Below are positions 1-12,030 of a stretch of 64,000 nucleotides of DNA, in pieces (positions within the stretch are counted from its first letter, which is position 1; each line of letters begins with the position of its first letter). The stretch comes from Trichostrongylus colubriformis (taxonomy: Eukaryota; Nematoda; Chromadorea; Rhabditida; Trichostrongylidae): contig OZ022258.1 of NCBI GenBank assembly GCA_963978905.1, positions 32,673,282 to 32,737,281 of the forward strand, written 5' to 3'. A model generated the notes under the pieces. The model did not search any database, had not been told where the DNA came from, and saw nothing but the letters and a program-made list of their open reading frames with translations. Made by a program: the position numbers and the translations under genes.

Positions 1-3000
1 TGAACCACTTATTGGAGCGGCCCTATAAAAAGTTCCGAAGATTGTGTTGACTCAGATCAGCTGTTCTGAACACGAGGTTCATTGTTTACATACTTTCAAT
101 GACAAAAAAATCAAATATTTAGAAATAATCAAAAAAATAGAAGGCATTTCCAAAAGTTACCGTGCAAGAACGTAAGAAAGTCGGCAAAGTGGGAGATGCA
201 AATAAATCCTAACGAGAGCATTCGCCTAGAACCCCAGCAAACTTCCAAGTTTCTATTACCCACCGTTCCGTGGTAGCCGCTTCCTAACAGTCTTTTTCTT
301 ACCCCTCCACCTAATCCTTCACGGGTGATCTGAAGGCGAGGCCTTTACGCCTTACAATTCAATCAAATCTTCAGAGTACTTCCAAGAAATTTCGGGAAAA
401 TTCAGCCAGAACAAATATGACGCACAGGCTCATGCTCTCCAGGCGCTCACATTGTCTAGATCGAAGACTATTGCATAAAATTGTAGAACCATTTTCCCAT
501 TTACTGGAACTTTCATATGTGGTTCATGGCACTTTTTTGAATTTCATGGTTTTCAGGCAGTTAGTGCTTTTGCTGAAACCATATCACAATAATCTGTTTT
601 TTTTTTTGTTCAAATTAACTGAGAGAGCTCTCAGCGTCTAGGAAAGCTAACCGCCTGTGAAAGCATAAGTCTTAAGGGATTGCAGGCTGCAATCCCATCA
701 GGTGGTCGACCGTGACCGGCGAAAGCGAGGGTATTGCGGGATGGGGATTGGGGAAACGCAGAAGGAATACATATATTGCAAAATTATTCAACTGCTTAAT
801 AGATGAACACATTTGTGAAGATTCTGTAACGTGTGGTAAAAATTCCCGCCTCACATCACCATAAAAGACTTTATTTTCCTAAGAATGTTCCAGCTTTGAG
901 GGCGGGGGAGGACGAAGCAAAGCCGTTACTGTGCTTTTGCTGGTACACGGTTATGAGCTTCAGAAACGTCTTCTTTTGGCTTGTAACCGACTTTCGACGC
1001 TCTTTTAGTATCCCCAAAAGTCATTCGAACGTGAGAGACAGCCTTGAGGGAAATATTGTTTAACCGAGGGGAAGTACGGATGAGTGCACGAAACACACGA
1101 TAAAACACAAGCACACACAAGCTGAATGTGCTCTGCTTGAAGAACATTCCGAGAAAGGCACAAAGGAACGGCCTTTCGGAGGAGTGAGCCCATCCCTCCT
1201 AATGTGGTGCCGTCACGACTAGAAAAAAGTGCATTTGAATAAAATTAAGCCCGATATGATTGCTGTAAAGTGAAAATTCACGACTTCGGAGGTACAGCAG
1301 AGTGAGGAAAGGTTGAAGGACAGAAGGTGTGACCTTTGAATTGCCAAAAGCAGATGAGTAATTGGAAAAAAGCCTCCTACAGCCAGATGCCCACTCATAT
1401 CGACTTCACTACCACCATGCATCTATTTACAATAATAAGTTATTACTTTATGGGCAGGCAACGAAGTGAATATCGATTACGTTGACCATCAATAAAAAAA
1501 GATAGGATGTATGGAGTGACTGAGGAAAATCTCGTCTCGTCTGGCCTAGGGGAAGTCAAAGCTCCGTTCCGGAACAGAGTACGTGATCACTCAGGTGAAA
1601 GCGTGAACAGCGTGGCTACGGCAGAGATAGAGGCGTGGACTGAAGAGGGAAGGAGTTGCCGCGGGACCAACACAATGACACGGCCTCGGTTATTCCTTGA
1701 ATAATACTTTAAAATGAAGCTTAGAAAGTTGTACTGCGAAGAAGTCATGTGTAGCAGTGCCCTAGCCGCTTAGGCAGAAACAGCAGAGGGCTCCGGGAGC
1801 TTTTTGAAGCTTCTCAGCTCCCATTCGCCCATCGAACAAATGAAACGGAATCGCTCTAGGCTGAGACAAATTCTAGGGTAGACCATCCATCGTGTGGGAG
1901 CCACCGCGATCAAGTGAGGTATGAAGCGAAATAATGAGGGGGGGATGCTTTGTAAGGGTGTTAGAGCTCAATCAAACTGACGTTGTACTTCCAATGCTGC
2001 TTACGAAGGCCGCTATACATGCCTCTCCTGATAGGTCAACCAGCTTAGCCTTCTACTGGATGGACGCACATCAGCGAACTCGTGAGTACGTGAGTAGCCT
2101 AAATCCAGTCATACTTTTTACCTCATTTACCCTACTGCGTAAGAAGCGTGGGACTCGAGAAGCAAGTCAATGAATGTAGCCGTGTATGGCAGTGGGTTCA
2201 TTTCATGGGTATCGCGACGAAGAAGAGCATTCAGAAGACATATGACCGGAAGGGCAACGTTGCGATAAGCGAGTGAACAATCAATGTTGAGGTTAGTGGA
2301 AGTGGGAGGGTGCAGATGAAGAGCTGAGATAAGCGAAAGAGGCGCGGTCGAAACCACTTGCGCACTGGAACAATGCAATGCCGAGAGCAGCACATAGCTC
2401 GTACTATTTCACTTCGAGCAGCAGCAGCAGTGGCCATGATGTTCCACAACTCTCCAAAACCGACCCTCATTTGGAATTCTGAGAGCATCAACTACAATTT
2501 CAAGTAGTAATGACACATTTAAGATATAATTTTCACCTATCGTATCACACCTCTCCACCCCGTCCTACTTCCGTATCAACTCATTTATCCTGAGTATCAA
2601 ATAGAAGGGAGTCCGAGTTCGAACAGCTACTTGGAAAGGCAAGGAGGGGGCTCAGGAGAGATTGAAGCTAAGGAGCACCTTCACCTATATGAAGCCGAGC
2701 ATACGTCCCGGTGGTCAGTCAACTCTACCCATGTGTGGCTGATGAGCGCTGAAGCTACGTTGGAATTCACCGACACCTTTGAGTGAACTCTAATTTTTTT
2801 TGAATCTACACCAGTTTTGGAAAAGGGTTGAGGGAGGCTGCGCAGCAGATGGAGGCGCCTTCTATAGCGACTCTCTGGGATAGGATCCGGCCAAAGCCGA
2901 GCGGCCTTCCCTTCTCCTGGGGATTGCCGAAGGCCTAGGCGGAGAGGCCGGATATCATGAAAAGAAGACTAGTCCAGATTTCGTTTACGGATTGCCTGAA

Positions 3001-5581
3001 ATCCATAGTTAATGCTACGCTTCGAATGTGTGGACCTCAATACTGTAAAGTAAGTCGCGTGAAAAAGAGAACCATTGCTCGTAATGAAAAAGGGATTCCA
3101 CTTGTGCATCCTGAATGAATTTGAGGAAAAAATTCCATCTGACTCTCAAAAGCTCAAAAGTTCCATTCGCTAAATCGAATGCGAATTGATCAGAACACCT
3201 CGTTTCCCTTTACAGCTGAATTCCCGCCATGGATTCCTAGCAGTATTGAACCTGCGCCTACATAGGTAGTTGAGTTGCAGCGCGCCTTTTGAGTGCAATA
3301 AGTAATGTAAATAGAGACACGTAGCAGCACTAATCTTGCGATGTACCATCTTTTTCAGATCTGATAGAGACAAATAGCAAGTGTTGCCAGTATGAGGCGC
3401 AATTACTATCACGCAACCTTTTGAAAACCTCAAAGGCACAGCGTAGTTAAGGATGTCATTTTAACCCACCAATGGGTTCATAATAGGATGGCAGTAATTG
3501 CACGCGGTAGGCGAATATTTCGGTCATACAAAAATCAGGAAAATCGGAGGCGTAAGCTTTCACAGTCTGTTCAAGGTGTAACGACGGTTCCAAAAATTAG
3601 CTAAAGCAGACGGTTGCCCCACCCGTACTTCGAAAAGTTGTTCGAAAACGTTACAGTGCTCTACTTGAAGTAATATACCATCACCAATGAGATGAAATGA
3701 ATTGTGGTTCTATAAAAAGGCAGTTTGGTTTCCTTTCGTAAATCTAAACGCCGTGACTGAATAAAAAAGGCAGTGGCCCCGATCAACTATGAACAAAATG
3801 TATTGTGTTGAGGAAACTGAGCTAAATAAGGCCCCTCTCCTGTGCCTTGTCTGTGGATAACGCCTGGCGTGTAGCAGTGCTACACACAAAGACAAACTGA
3901 GAAAAACAGCTGAGCATTACACCGACTCGAACAATTCCTCTCCGATTCTCCTGGTCCACGCCTATTCCTGCCTGCTTGCACATGTCCCCCCTACACTTCT
4001 GCTGACCAACAACGACTACAGTCGGAGTTTTCTGAGCTCAGAGGAATATCTTTGTCCTAGAGTGATCAGCAAGGTCGATAGAAGAAAGCGGGAAATCGCC
4101 AAAAACAAAAAAGGATTATTTGATGAGAGTCAAAGATGGTGTTGGGTGGCCCCTTCCCAGTGACTGGGAGAGAACTTATCCGGGTTTTAGCCTCCTACTT
4201 CATCCGCATTGCCTGTTCGACTTCCTCCTAATGTTGTCATATGATCGCATCATTTCCCATTGTTTCATTGCACACTCAGTTACTGGAATGGATACCTGCG
4301 TAAGGCATGAGTAAAGGAAAGGATAGGCAGCCGTTGATAAATGAGCGTAATTTATAGGGTACGGGTATGTCGAGGAATTTTGAAGCCTTTCAGACATTCC
4401 ATTTAGGGGCATCGGTAGGAGTATTTTCGGCCGAATATGAAAAGATTGTTGAACATAAAAGTCGATGTGTCGAATAGTACGAAGGAAAGGAAAAAGGAAT
4501 GAAACGGTCAATAGTTCCAGAAATAAGACCCATTCGAATAGATTAAGAATGAGCTCGGAGGCGGGGCATGTTAACGGGAAAGGAGGGCCATGTTAAAATA
4601 GGTGGCAGGTGTCGAAAAAGACAAGAATCACAAAGAAAGAAGGCGTTTTTTATTCAGTGGAAATTCAGCCACATATATTCTTCTCAGATATGTAGGTTCA
4701 TTTCGATGGCACACTTTAGGAGTTCTAAACACTCACTATATCCCTACCAAAGTTGCACGGTATGGAATTTTGAAAAGTTGGGCTTCTTCTTGCCTCAACC
4801 ACAGGAGTACCAATTGTTTCGAAGATCTCTAACTACAAATCGAGGATCTTAGTGCTTCACTCCTATAGTGTACTGAAATTCAAGGGAGCTCATACAAGGC
4901 AAGAAATATCGCTGAAAATTGCGATTTTTGAGTGGGCTCACAGAAGAACGCAGGGAAAGTACGCATAGATTTCCCATGCTTTGGCGATAAGTATGCTTCC
5001 ACGGCAAAGGGCAATGTTTTAGCTTTGACGACGACCAGTGCACATATAAGTCGGTCGCATACAAAGTACGAGTGAGGGCAATTCGCTCTTTCTACTCGAT
5101 TTTCCCTTCTTCTTCACTTAACAACCTGGCTTACTCCTTAGCAACTCTACCGCTATTGGCTTACTCACCCACCTATTTCAATCCACAATAGGTCCCGTCC
5201 AATTAACTTTTAATTATCCATCTTAGAGCGTGCAAAGCTCGCAAGGTACTTGAGAAAAGTCAAATAGAGACTATTTCTTTTGGGAAAGACGAGCTACATA
5301 CCACCGGACCGGTGCTAAGAACGGAACCGTTCACTGCTCAGGGGTATCCGAGCAGTGAACGGTCTTCTCTTACGCACATGGCTACCAACATTAAATGACA
5401 GACGAGGATGAATGAATAATGTGATAATTTTTCAAAGAGGACAGTTGTGAGCGCTTGAAGCTCACATGACCAGTCATCTGTCGGGAAAGTGTGGCTATCC
5501 GTTTAATCTCAGTTGAGCGCTGCTTCGTAGGCGATCTTACTCCAGTCTTAAATAACATTCGATCGAGAAAAAAGAGAATTA
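1..5581. other. gene-free stretch, no coding or repeat feature recognised except one hairpin
   Basis: No exon with matching splice sites, no transposase motif and no strong inverted repeat was found here. Open frames are short (under about 105 codons), overlap on both strands and show no protein motif. The one clear structure is a perfect 14-bp stem with a 10-nt loop, arms 5326-5339 and 5350-5363 (ACCGTTCACTGCTC and its complement). It could be the remnant of a small palindromic element. Confidence 0.5.
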
Positions 5582-6121
5582 TTAGGTTGTTTTGGAAAAA
5601 AATGCGCGTTGAATTGGTCCATTTTTCTCTGCTACCATGGAAGATGCTTCAAAACAGTTTTATCTATTAGAAAGAGATTTTTTGTGATCTTTTCATATAT
5701 CTTTGTCTATGTCTACTTGGTTTTTTTCAAAGAAAAAAAGTTTCAACGACTTGAGGCCGACTTCCATGTCCTCCGTCCTCCAAGCTTTCACTACCGTTTT
5801 TGAAACGCTGGAAATTTGCTCGAGACTTTATAGAGCCACAACCATCCACAAACATTATGACGCACTGCGACAAATATTTATCGCTTATCGCATTGAAACT
5901 TGCATTTTTTTGAACTTTTTCCAATATTTTGAAGAAAAAAATTGAAAAGTTCTTTTTGAAGTTTTTCCTTGAAAAAAACAAAGTAGACATAGACAGAAAT
6001 ATTCCAAAAGATGCACAATAAAAATCTCTTTTTAATAAACAAAACTGTTTTACAAAATCTTCTATGGTAGGAGAGAAATAAATGGACAAATTCAATGCGC
6101 ATTTGTTTCCGAACAACCTAA
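5582..6121. mobile_element. mariner-type MITE, 540 bp, TA target site
   Basis: The two ends are inverted copies: TTAGGTTGTTTTGGAAA at 5582 and the complement of TTAGGTTGTTCGGAAA ending at 6121, each flanked by TA (5580-5581 and 6122-6123). Homology between the arms continues inward for roughly 150 bp, including the complementary blocks near 5615-5720 and 5955-6080. TTAGG termini with a TA duplication are typical of Tc1/mariner. No transposase remains inside; the frames found here come from the arms. It is a non-autonomous derivative. Confidence 0.85.
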
Positions 6122-6552
6122 TACAGTGAGATGATAATGAACGAGCCATGCATTCTGCCATGATTAAGAATGGTAGCGGGGAGAGACCTCGCCATTACAG
6201 TGACTGGGAGAGGACAGATGCAAGTGAGCTTTAGCTTTTTTGGATATGAAACACCCTCAGTCGAGGAGGTAGAGAATTGTACGCTTTGAAGCAGTTTCGA
6301 AACAATGCGAAATCTGTTTCGAAGACGAAAAAGAGAACGACATGAGATCGATTAAATAACGAGGTGATTGGGCGGTTGTGATGACGCCTCAGTGATCACT
6401 TGAGCTGTGGAGTGGGCCGCCGATCACAAATATCGCGTTGATAACCATTTGCCCAAGTATTCTTGGCTCGAGGGAATAGCCCACCACGATAAAGGTTGCC
6501 TCAGCAGCTTCCCATTACGTCAGTGGTATCAGGGCTTGATTTAGATAATGAG

Positions 6553-6612
6553 AGGGAAATATAAGTAATATAAGTATAATAGTATAATAAGTAATATAAT
6601 AAGTAATGTTAT
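6553..6612. repeat. ATA/AAT-rich low-complexity tract
   Basis: Imperfect repetition of AGTAATATA and AGTATAATA words over about 60 bases. It reads as a degenerate microsatellite with no further meaning seen. Confidence 0.6.
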
Positions 6613-7067
6613 GGCGGCGACCGTAGTAGCCAGAGTTAAAGGGTGGCAAAGTAGGAGATGGGTGGATTGTTTTCTGTTCGCTGGATAGCCATCACTCACC
6701 ATGTGCTGCTGGAGACGAAACGTTGTTGAGCAACGGCGAGAGGTATGGGAAACACTGAGGTTGGGGTGGGAGGGGGAGGAACACAAGGGAGTGAGTGATG
6801 GACTTTACAGCCGAAAGGAAAGCCATTAGTCACATTCATTATACAAACCTTTCATGTACCAGGCAGCCACTTCATTACCCATGGGTTTCTTTGAGAGCTC
6901 AGTCATCAGCCGATAAAACAGCTGTCTCGTAGGTGCTGATTCCAATCAAATTTATGTGCTCAGGTTACCTTCTCGGCCCTCCATGTCTTTTAGGTGCAGG
7001 AGATGATTTGCAACCCACAGTATCGCACGAATGTGGAAGCTTTCTACCCAGAATTGGATCCATCGAA

Positions 7068-7135
7068 GCCATGGTGTCACGTTCAAGCAGAGCGACACGC
7101 TTGATACATACAATGGGTGTCGACTGGTTCGGATA
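7068..7135. repeat. short dispersed repeat, copy 1 of 2
   Basis: This stretch is similar to 7789-7855 in the same orientation. Both contain GCCATGGT or ACCATGGT, then CAGAGCGACA, GCTTGAT and CATACAATG. The two copies flank hairpin 7312-7369 and an R1 copy, so they may be the outer parts of one older element invaded by later insertions. Confidence 0.5.
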
Positions 7136-7311
7136 CAGTGCCGTACGCAACTTAGGGAGTTCCTCCTGGCCTACTTTCGAAGATGGTAACGAATCGAATG
7201 CTCATATCTGAAGTTTGAATCTACAAAGCGGGCTAGATCGCTGAAATAGAAGATAAAATTGTCTTCTTAACTTCCCATTTTTTCATGAAAAAACTTGCAA
7301 GGGAACATGTC

Positions 7312-7369
7312 ACTGACGGCACTTCCGTGATAAATGTCTTCAGGCATTTATCACGGAAGTGCCGTCAGT
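7312..7369. repeat. perfect 25-bp stem with 8-nt loop
   Basis: Arms 7312-7336 and 7345-7369 are exact reverse complements, with loop TCTTCAGG. An RNA made from either strand would fold into a 25-bp hairpin. It could be a very small foldback element, or less likely a small-RNA precursor. A perfectly matched stem is unusual for a conserved microRNA, which favours a recent palindromic insertion. Confidence 0.8.
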
Positions 7370-7484
7370 TTCTCAAAAAAGGATAAGACATATGCTGCAG
7401 GGGTCAGAACACTTGGATTAGGTCAGGTCACTGCACGAAGACATTTGGCCTTATAAAGGATAAAGGATAAAGTTTTTGCCGTTA

Positions 7485-7745
7485 ATCAATCCCTTTTGTG
7501 GGATGCGCGGCACATTATAATTCCATTCAGAATCGTGATGGCTGGTGAATGTGATGTGGCCTATACAATGACTTGCGGTGGCCAGCCGATGTACAAGTCA
7601 GTGCTTTTATCCTCCCAGACGAGTCTGGTACCAATTTACCGACCCCGGAGGGATGGAAGGCTTGGTTGGCCAGGGCGGGCGTTGATGCGAGATTTGATCC
7701 TCGCACCATGAGAGTTATCAACCACTTTCCTCTGAACGGTGTCGG
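7485..7745 (+). repeat. dispersed repeat R1, copy 1
   Basis: It starts near TCAATCCCTTTTGTGGGATG and shares a long stretch with 17600-17995 (opposite strand) and 54965-55190 (same strand). The shared core includes CAGTGCTTTTATCCTC and TGGTACCAAT. In all three copies one frame reads through a peptide beginning VSAFIL and including TNLPT. That may mark a decayed coding part of a larger element. No known transposon domain is recognised. Confidence 0.7.
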
Positions 7746-7788
7746 TGTCTTTTGAAGGGTGAAGAAGCGGTAAGAGCTCAAGCTGGGT

Positions 7789-7855
7789 ACCATGGTAGCA
7801 CGCTCGAGCAGAGCGACATGCTTGATGCATACAATGTGTATTGGTTAGTCCGGAC
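7789..7855. repeat. short dispersed repeat, copy 2 of 2
   Basis: Second copy of the repeat at 7068-7135, in direct orientation about 720 bp away. It shares CAGAGCGACA and CTTGATGCATACAATG-like words. Confidence 0.5.
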
Positions 7856-8670
7856 GCGGCACCGCGCATGATTTGAGGCGCACTCAGCGACGAATTTCCG
7901 CGGGAACAGAATTGAAGGATGCGCTCAACATCCAGGGGGTGCCAGAAAAAGTAATTTTGCTCACGGCTCACATCCGCCAAGTATACAAACGCAGGGAACC
8001 GAAAGAGATAAAAGTATTGGGGCAAAATATTTCCAAAATGTTCCTTTAGAACAGAAGCGGGCTGTGGCTCACTACGTTAACCTTCATAGAAATATGGAGC
8101 CGCCTTCAGACGGCGCAGTCGGGCTCCAGAGCAAGCACGGTATCGAGGTCCGCTTAAAACAGTGGAGCCACGTTCCGTGGTAGGTCTTTTGTGGGAAGCT
8201 TCCCAAGGATTGGCCCTTTGCTTCATGGGAGTCACAGAGCCCCTGCGCTTGAACAACGCTGCTATGATCGAAGCATCATTTTTCATGCCCCAAACCTACC
8301 TCCGGAGGGGTTTCAGTGATAACGGCACGTTCTGGTTCTTGAAAACGAAGGACGCTGGACGGACTTTAGCAAGGTTGTGAACGAGGGCGACGAAATCTCG
8401 GACTTCGCCGTGTCAAGATGAAACATCGTTCACTCGGAGTAAGCTCCCTGTCCTGTTTGTACAGAAGGCTCTCCCGGAGTCAGTGATAGTATGAGGTGTG
8501 TTCTTGAATTTGGTGATGGAAATACCTCGTCAGAATCCGCTGAATTTCGACTAAAGTAGTTGGAAGGGTGGAAGAAAGAATTACTTGTTTGGCACTTGCT
8601 GTATATCACCGCACAAACGTACCGCGCTCGGTAAACGGTGAACTTCCTACGACGCCGCGCTTATTGTTAT

Positions 8671-8809
8671 GGTCCATTTCGGAGCGCCTGATGGGGCGTG
8701 GCTTACGGACTTGGGTGAGTGGCGAAAGTGAGTGTGGCGGGGTGAGAGAGTTTGATAAATCTCACACAAGGCTGTAGGCCACGCCCTATCAGGTGCTCCA
8801 AAATGGACT
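8671..8809. mobile_element. small inverted-repeat element (MITE), about 139 bp
   Basis: Arms 8671-8706 and 8774-8809 are 36 bp long and complementary apart from about five mismatches (GGTCCATTTCGGAGCGCCTG on the left). The interior is about 67 bp. No target duplication could be fixed, so the superfamily is unknown. Confidence 0.7.
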
Positions 8810-9814
8810 GTAGCTGATGCTACACGCCACAGGGAGTGTGTGCATCTTTCCTCTCAAGAAGAAATGAAGCACGTGAAGACCATTTGGAGGCTAATTCAAA
8901 GTTCAACTGAACAATATAAAAAGTAAAGCAAGTGAAATTAGCAAGAGGTGGAAAGAAATAGTGCTGCAAGTTGTTTGGTGTCCGATTGTGTCAATGCGGA
9001 TTATGCGATGAGAAGTGACAGACAAAAAGGCGCCCAAGTGGTAATTTGCCAATTGCCGGTGGCAGCAGTCGCTCTCGTTTTGCTCCACCAAATCGCAATA
9101 AAGGCAGGGTGATGTTGCACAGAGGCATCAGCTAGTCTCAAGGGCGCATCAGCAGCTCTAGTATGGTTTACTATTGTTCATAATTTGAAAGATGGCTTTC
9201 GAAAGACGAATTTTCGCCGAGAGGGTGATGGGACTATAAGGTTTGCACATCCAGGGTTGCGTGAGAATCTAGTGGTGGGGCATAATCGTGGACAAGACTG
9301 GCGTAAAGGCGTTTTTGCAGCTTTTTCTGCATTTCGGTACTTTCTTGTGCTTCTTACATTAACTTGAAGGCATTCTGGAAAACTGGATCCATTTTTGAGT
9401 AAGTGGAAATGTTGTCTATTGCAATGTACTATGACTACCGCCCCCGAAAAACGAAGTAAATGCAAATGAAACTTTTTTTGTTTTCTTGTAATTCATTTTC
9501 GTCGCCAACTTCTATAGAGGTATACACTATTGGATTCAGCTCGTTAAGTAAGTTCTACATGGCGCTGTTTTGAGTACAGTATTAGATTAAGTCCGCTAAG
9601 CGGTATAAGACGCTGTCGTATTTTAATACCATTTAGAATTATTAGACATCACAAATCCTCACCATACCAAGGGCTATTTCCCTTCTTGTACTTGCAATGA
9701 ATAATGACTTTGGAGTTCTGGAGTCACCCTTCGATGGGGTGTCCTAGCTCGAAAGGGTAAACACTCGAGGGAGCGAGTGAGACATGACAAGGGTACACAG
9801 TTCAGGGATACGAT

Positions 9815-10224
9815 TAGTGCGAAAAAAGTGATTGCTAAGAGAATCGAGTCTTACTCATTTTCGGCTTTACCAAGATTTTACCAAAATGTGAAGTTCATGG
9901 CAATTTGTTAAAAATCCGTAGAATTTGATTCTGCAAACCCACTCATGGGTGACCTCACTCCACATTAACCACCGGAACACTTGCAACACACCCCTATCCA
10001 AACCTTTCGCTCCTAGAAGCAAGTTACAATACTCACCAGATGGTCAATTTCTACGGGATTCTCAACAATTTGAAATGAACTTCACAACTTGCTAAAACTC
10101 TTGGTAAAGCCTGAAAAGGAATAAGACTCGATTCTTTTGGCAATCACTTTTTTCGCAGTAAATGTAATCCTGAAAGTTCCGGTGATTAATGCGGAGGGAG
10201 GTCACCCATGAGTGGATATGCTTC
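9815..10224. repeat. complex inverted repeat, order A-B-A'-B'
   Basis: Block A (about 9815-9928, starting AAAAAAGTGATTGCTAAGAG) recurs inverted at about 10050-10158. Block B (about 9934-9984, containing ACTCATGGGTGACCTC) recurs inverted at about 10176-10224. The order is A, B, inverted A, inverted B, rather than the A, B, inverted B, inverted A of a simple palindrome. No coding potential is seen. Confidence 0.65.
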
Positions 10225-10802
10225 ACGAGACGATTAATCTACCACTGACTTCAAGGTCTTGGTTACGTCTGGTCTATGTACTTATATCAGAGATAAAGAC
10301 CGAAAAAGAAAGACTGATATTTCCGAAGTCAATTACTTAATAAAGTGGAATATTTATAACTTGAACAGATAATTTGTGATGACATTAACTACAATTTTCA
10401 AGTGAGAGCAGATGCGATTTCTGGTGAAGGTGGATGCTAGTAGTTACTGCTATAGTCCGTAACACAATCTTGTGGTCTCCTGAGAATGTTAATTTGGTTG
10501 TTTCTAAAGTGAATGGCCCTCCACGCATCACTGGTGACCTGACCTGCCGCAACATTTATCGGAACTCTTGCCCACCAACCATGGCACTGATGTCAGCGGT
10601 CCATGGCTGCGACCAATAAAGCGATAGTTACGAGATAAAGAAAAGGCCGAAAATGGGAAATGAACAAAGGCGTTACCATGGAAAGTTTACATGTCATTCG
10701 ATAACGTTCCATCTGGAAAACTAAGAGATGTATATTTCATTTAGACAACTGTGTTTGTTACTATTTACCCTGTTTATTGCTCAAGCGCGTCTTACGCACA
10801 CA

Positions 10803-10853
10803 TACAAATAAATTAATAAATAAAATAAATAAATAGATAAATAAATAAATTAT
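10803..10853. repeat. AAAT/ATAA simple repeat
   Basis: About 50 bases of AAATAAAT-type tetranucleotide repetition with occasional interruptions. A plain microsatellite. Confidence 0.85.
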
Positions 10854-11846
10854 GTTTGAAAGATACTAAGCGGTGATTTCCTCAGTAGAGTATCTCGAAT
10901 ACGGCTACTTAGAATCCACACCAAAGGGGGAGACTGCTTTTCATGCAAAACATATTATCATACTCCTATACTGACTCATAAGCATCGGGTCATTCCATAA
11001 CTAATGCAGCTTTTTCTGAAGGGAAAATGCTTTTAATGAAATCACAACTTTGTGCAAAATTTCATCATCCAACAGAGTTTCATCTGTCTTTAAAGGGTGT
11101 ATAAGTTCCAGGTGTTCCGAAATGAGACTGAATTTCAAGATGGTGAAGTGATAGGTCTCATCGACATGATCAAATCGGCAGTTCATTAAATCACTATATT
11201 TCACTTAGGGAAGATTAATCAGTCATGGATCCCATGCTTAGCTCCGACCTCTGCTAGAAATTTCACTCGATGGTTTCTAAAAATTCGCGTAACTTTTTCT
11301 CCAAATTTCGGTTTTTTTTTACATTCTCAAGATAAGTACGAACCTGAGAGCGCGTCAGTTCACATCAATGCCGTTGAACTTCCAAAGGGACAAAAAGCTG
11401 TTTTTTCTTGATGCGAACTTTTCTGAGAATTCGAAAAGGTTTTTGAACCACTGCGACAATTATGCTGCGTAGTACAAAACATTTTTTCGACGGCTGCATT
11501 TCACGAGTTCTGGTTTGGTGGAGCGGCAACAACGGTAATGTGAGCGCTGCAAGGGCAGAAGACGCTGCGCTGGATCGAGCAGTCTGTCCCCTGTTTCCTA
11601 ATCTCCAAAATACGACTCATGATCAAAGTTCCAGTTAATCAGAGCGCTTCAATTAAAACAGCAGAAAGCGATGAATGTTTTCATTTGAAGGGGATAGCTG
11701 AAGTATTGACAGTCCTTCCGCAGATGCGACTGAACATCTCAAGCAGCTTGGGTTCGCCAGAATTCATAAATGGGAATTGAGCGATGTAACGAATCAGCAA
11801 TGCCGACCCCCTTTTTTCACAGATAGTGTTTCAGAATTTGAACGTA

Positions 11847-12030
11847 CTAGAGCCTCATCTCCCAAATTTTCGAACTCCAGTCAAAATCGGTCAAGCAAGC
11901 ATGTATCCTGCTGACAAAACTGTGACGAATTGAATAGGGCTTAGGCCATGGGAAAGGATGCAAACTAAGCCGCGCTATGATCTTCTGAAGACGAAATTGT
12001 GAAAAACGGCCAAGTATTTCCTTACTACCT
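11847..12030 (-). repeat. diverged dispersed repeat R2, copy on minus strand
   Basis: Its reverse complement resembles 30995-31190. Translated, both carry a GRFSQ-type start and a similar run of residues, but both are broken by stops and frame changes. Similarity is roughly 60-65 percent by eye, so these are old copies of one repeat. Its class is unknown. Confidence 0.45.
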
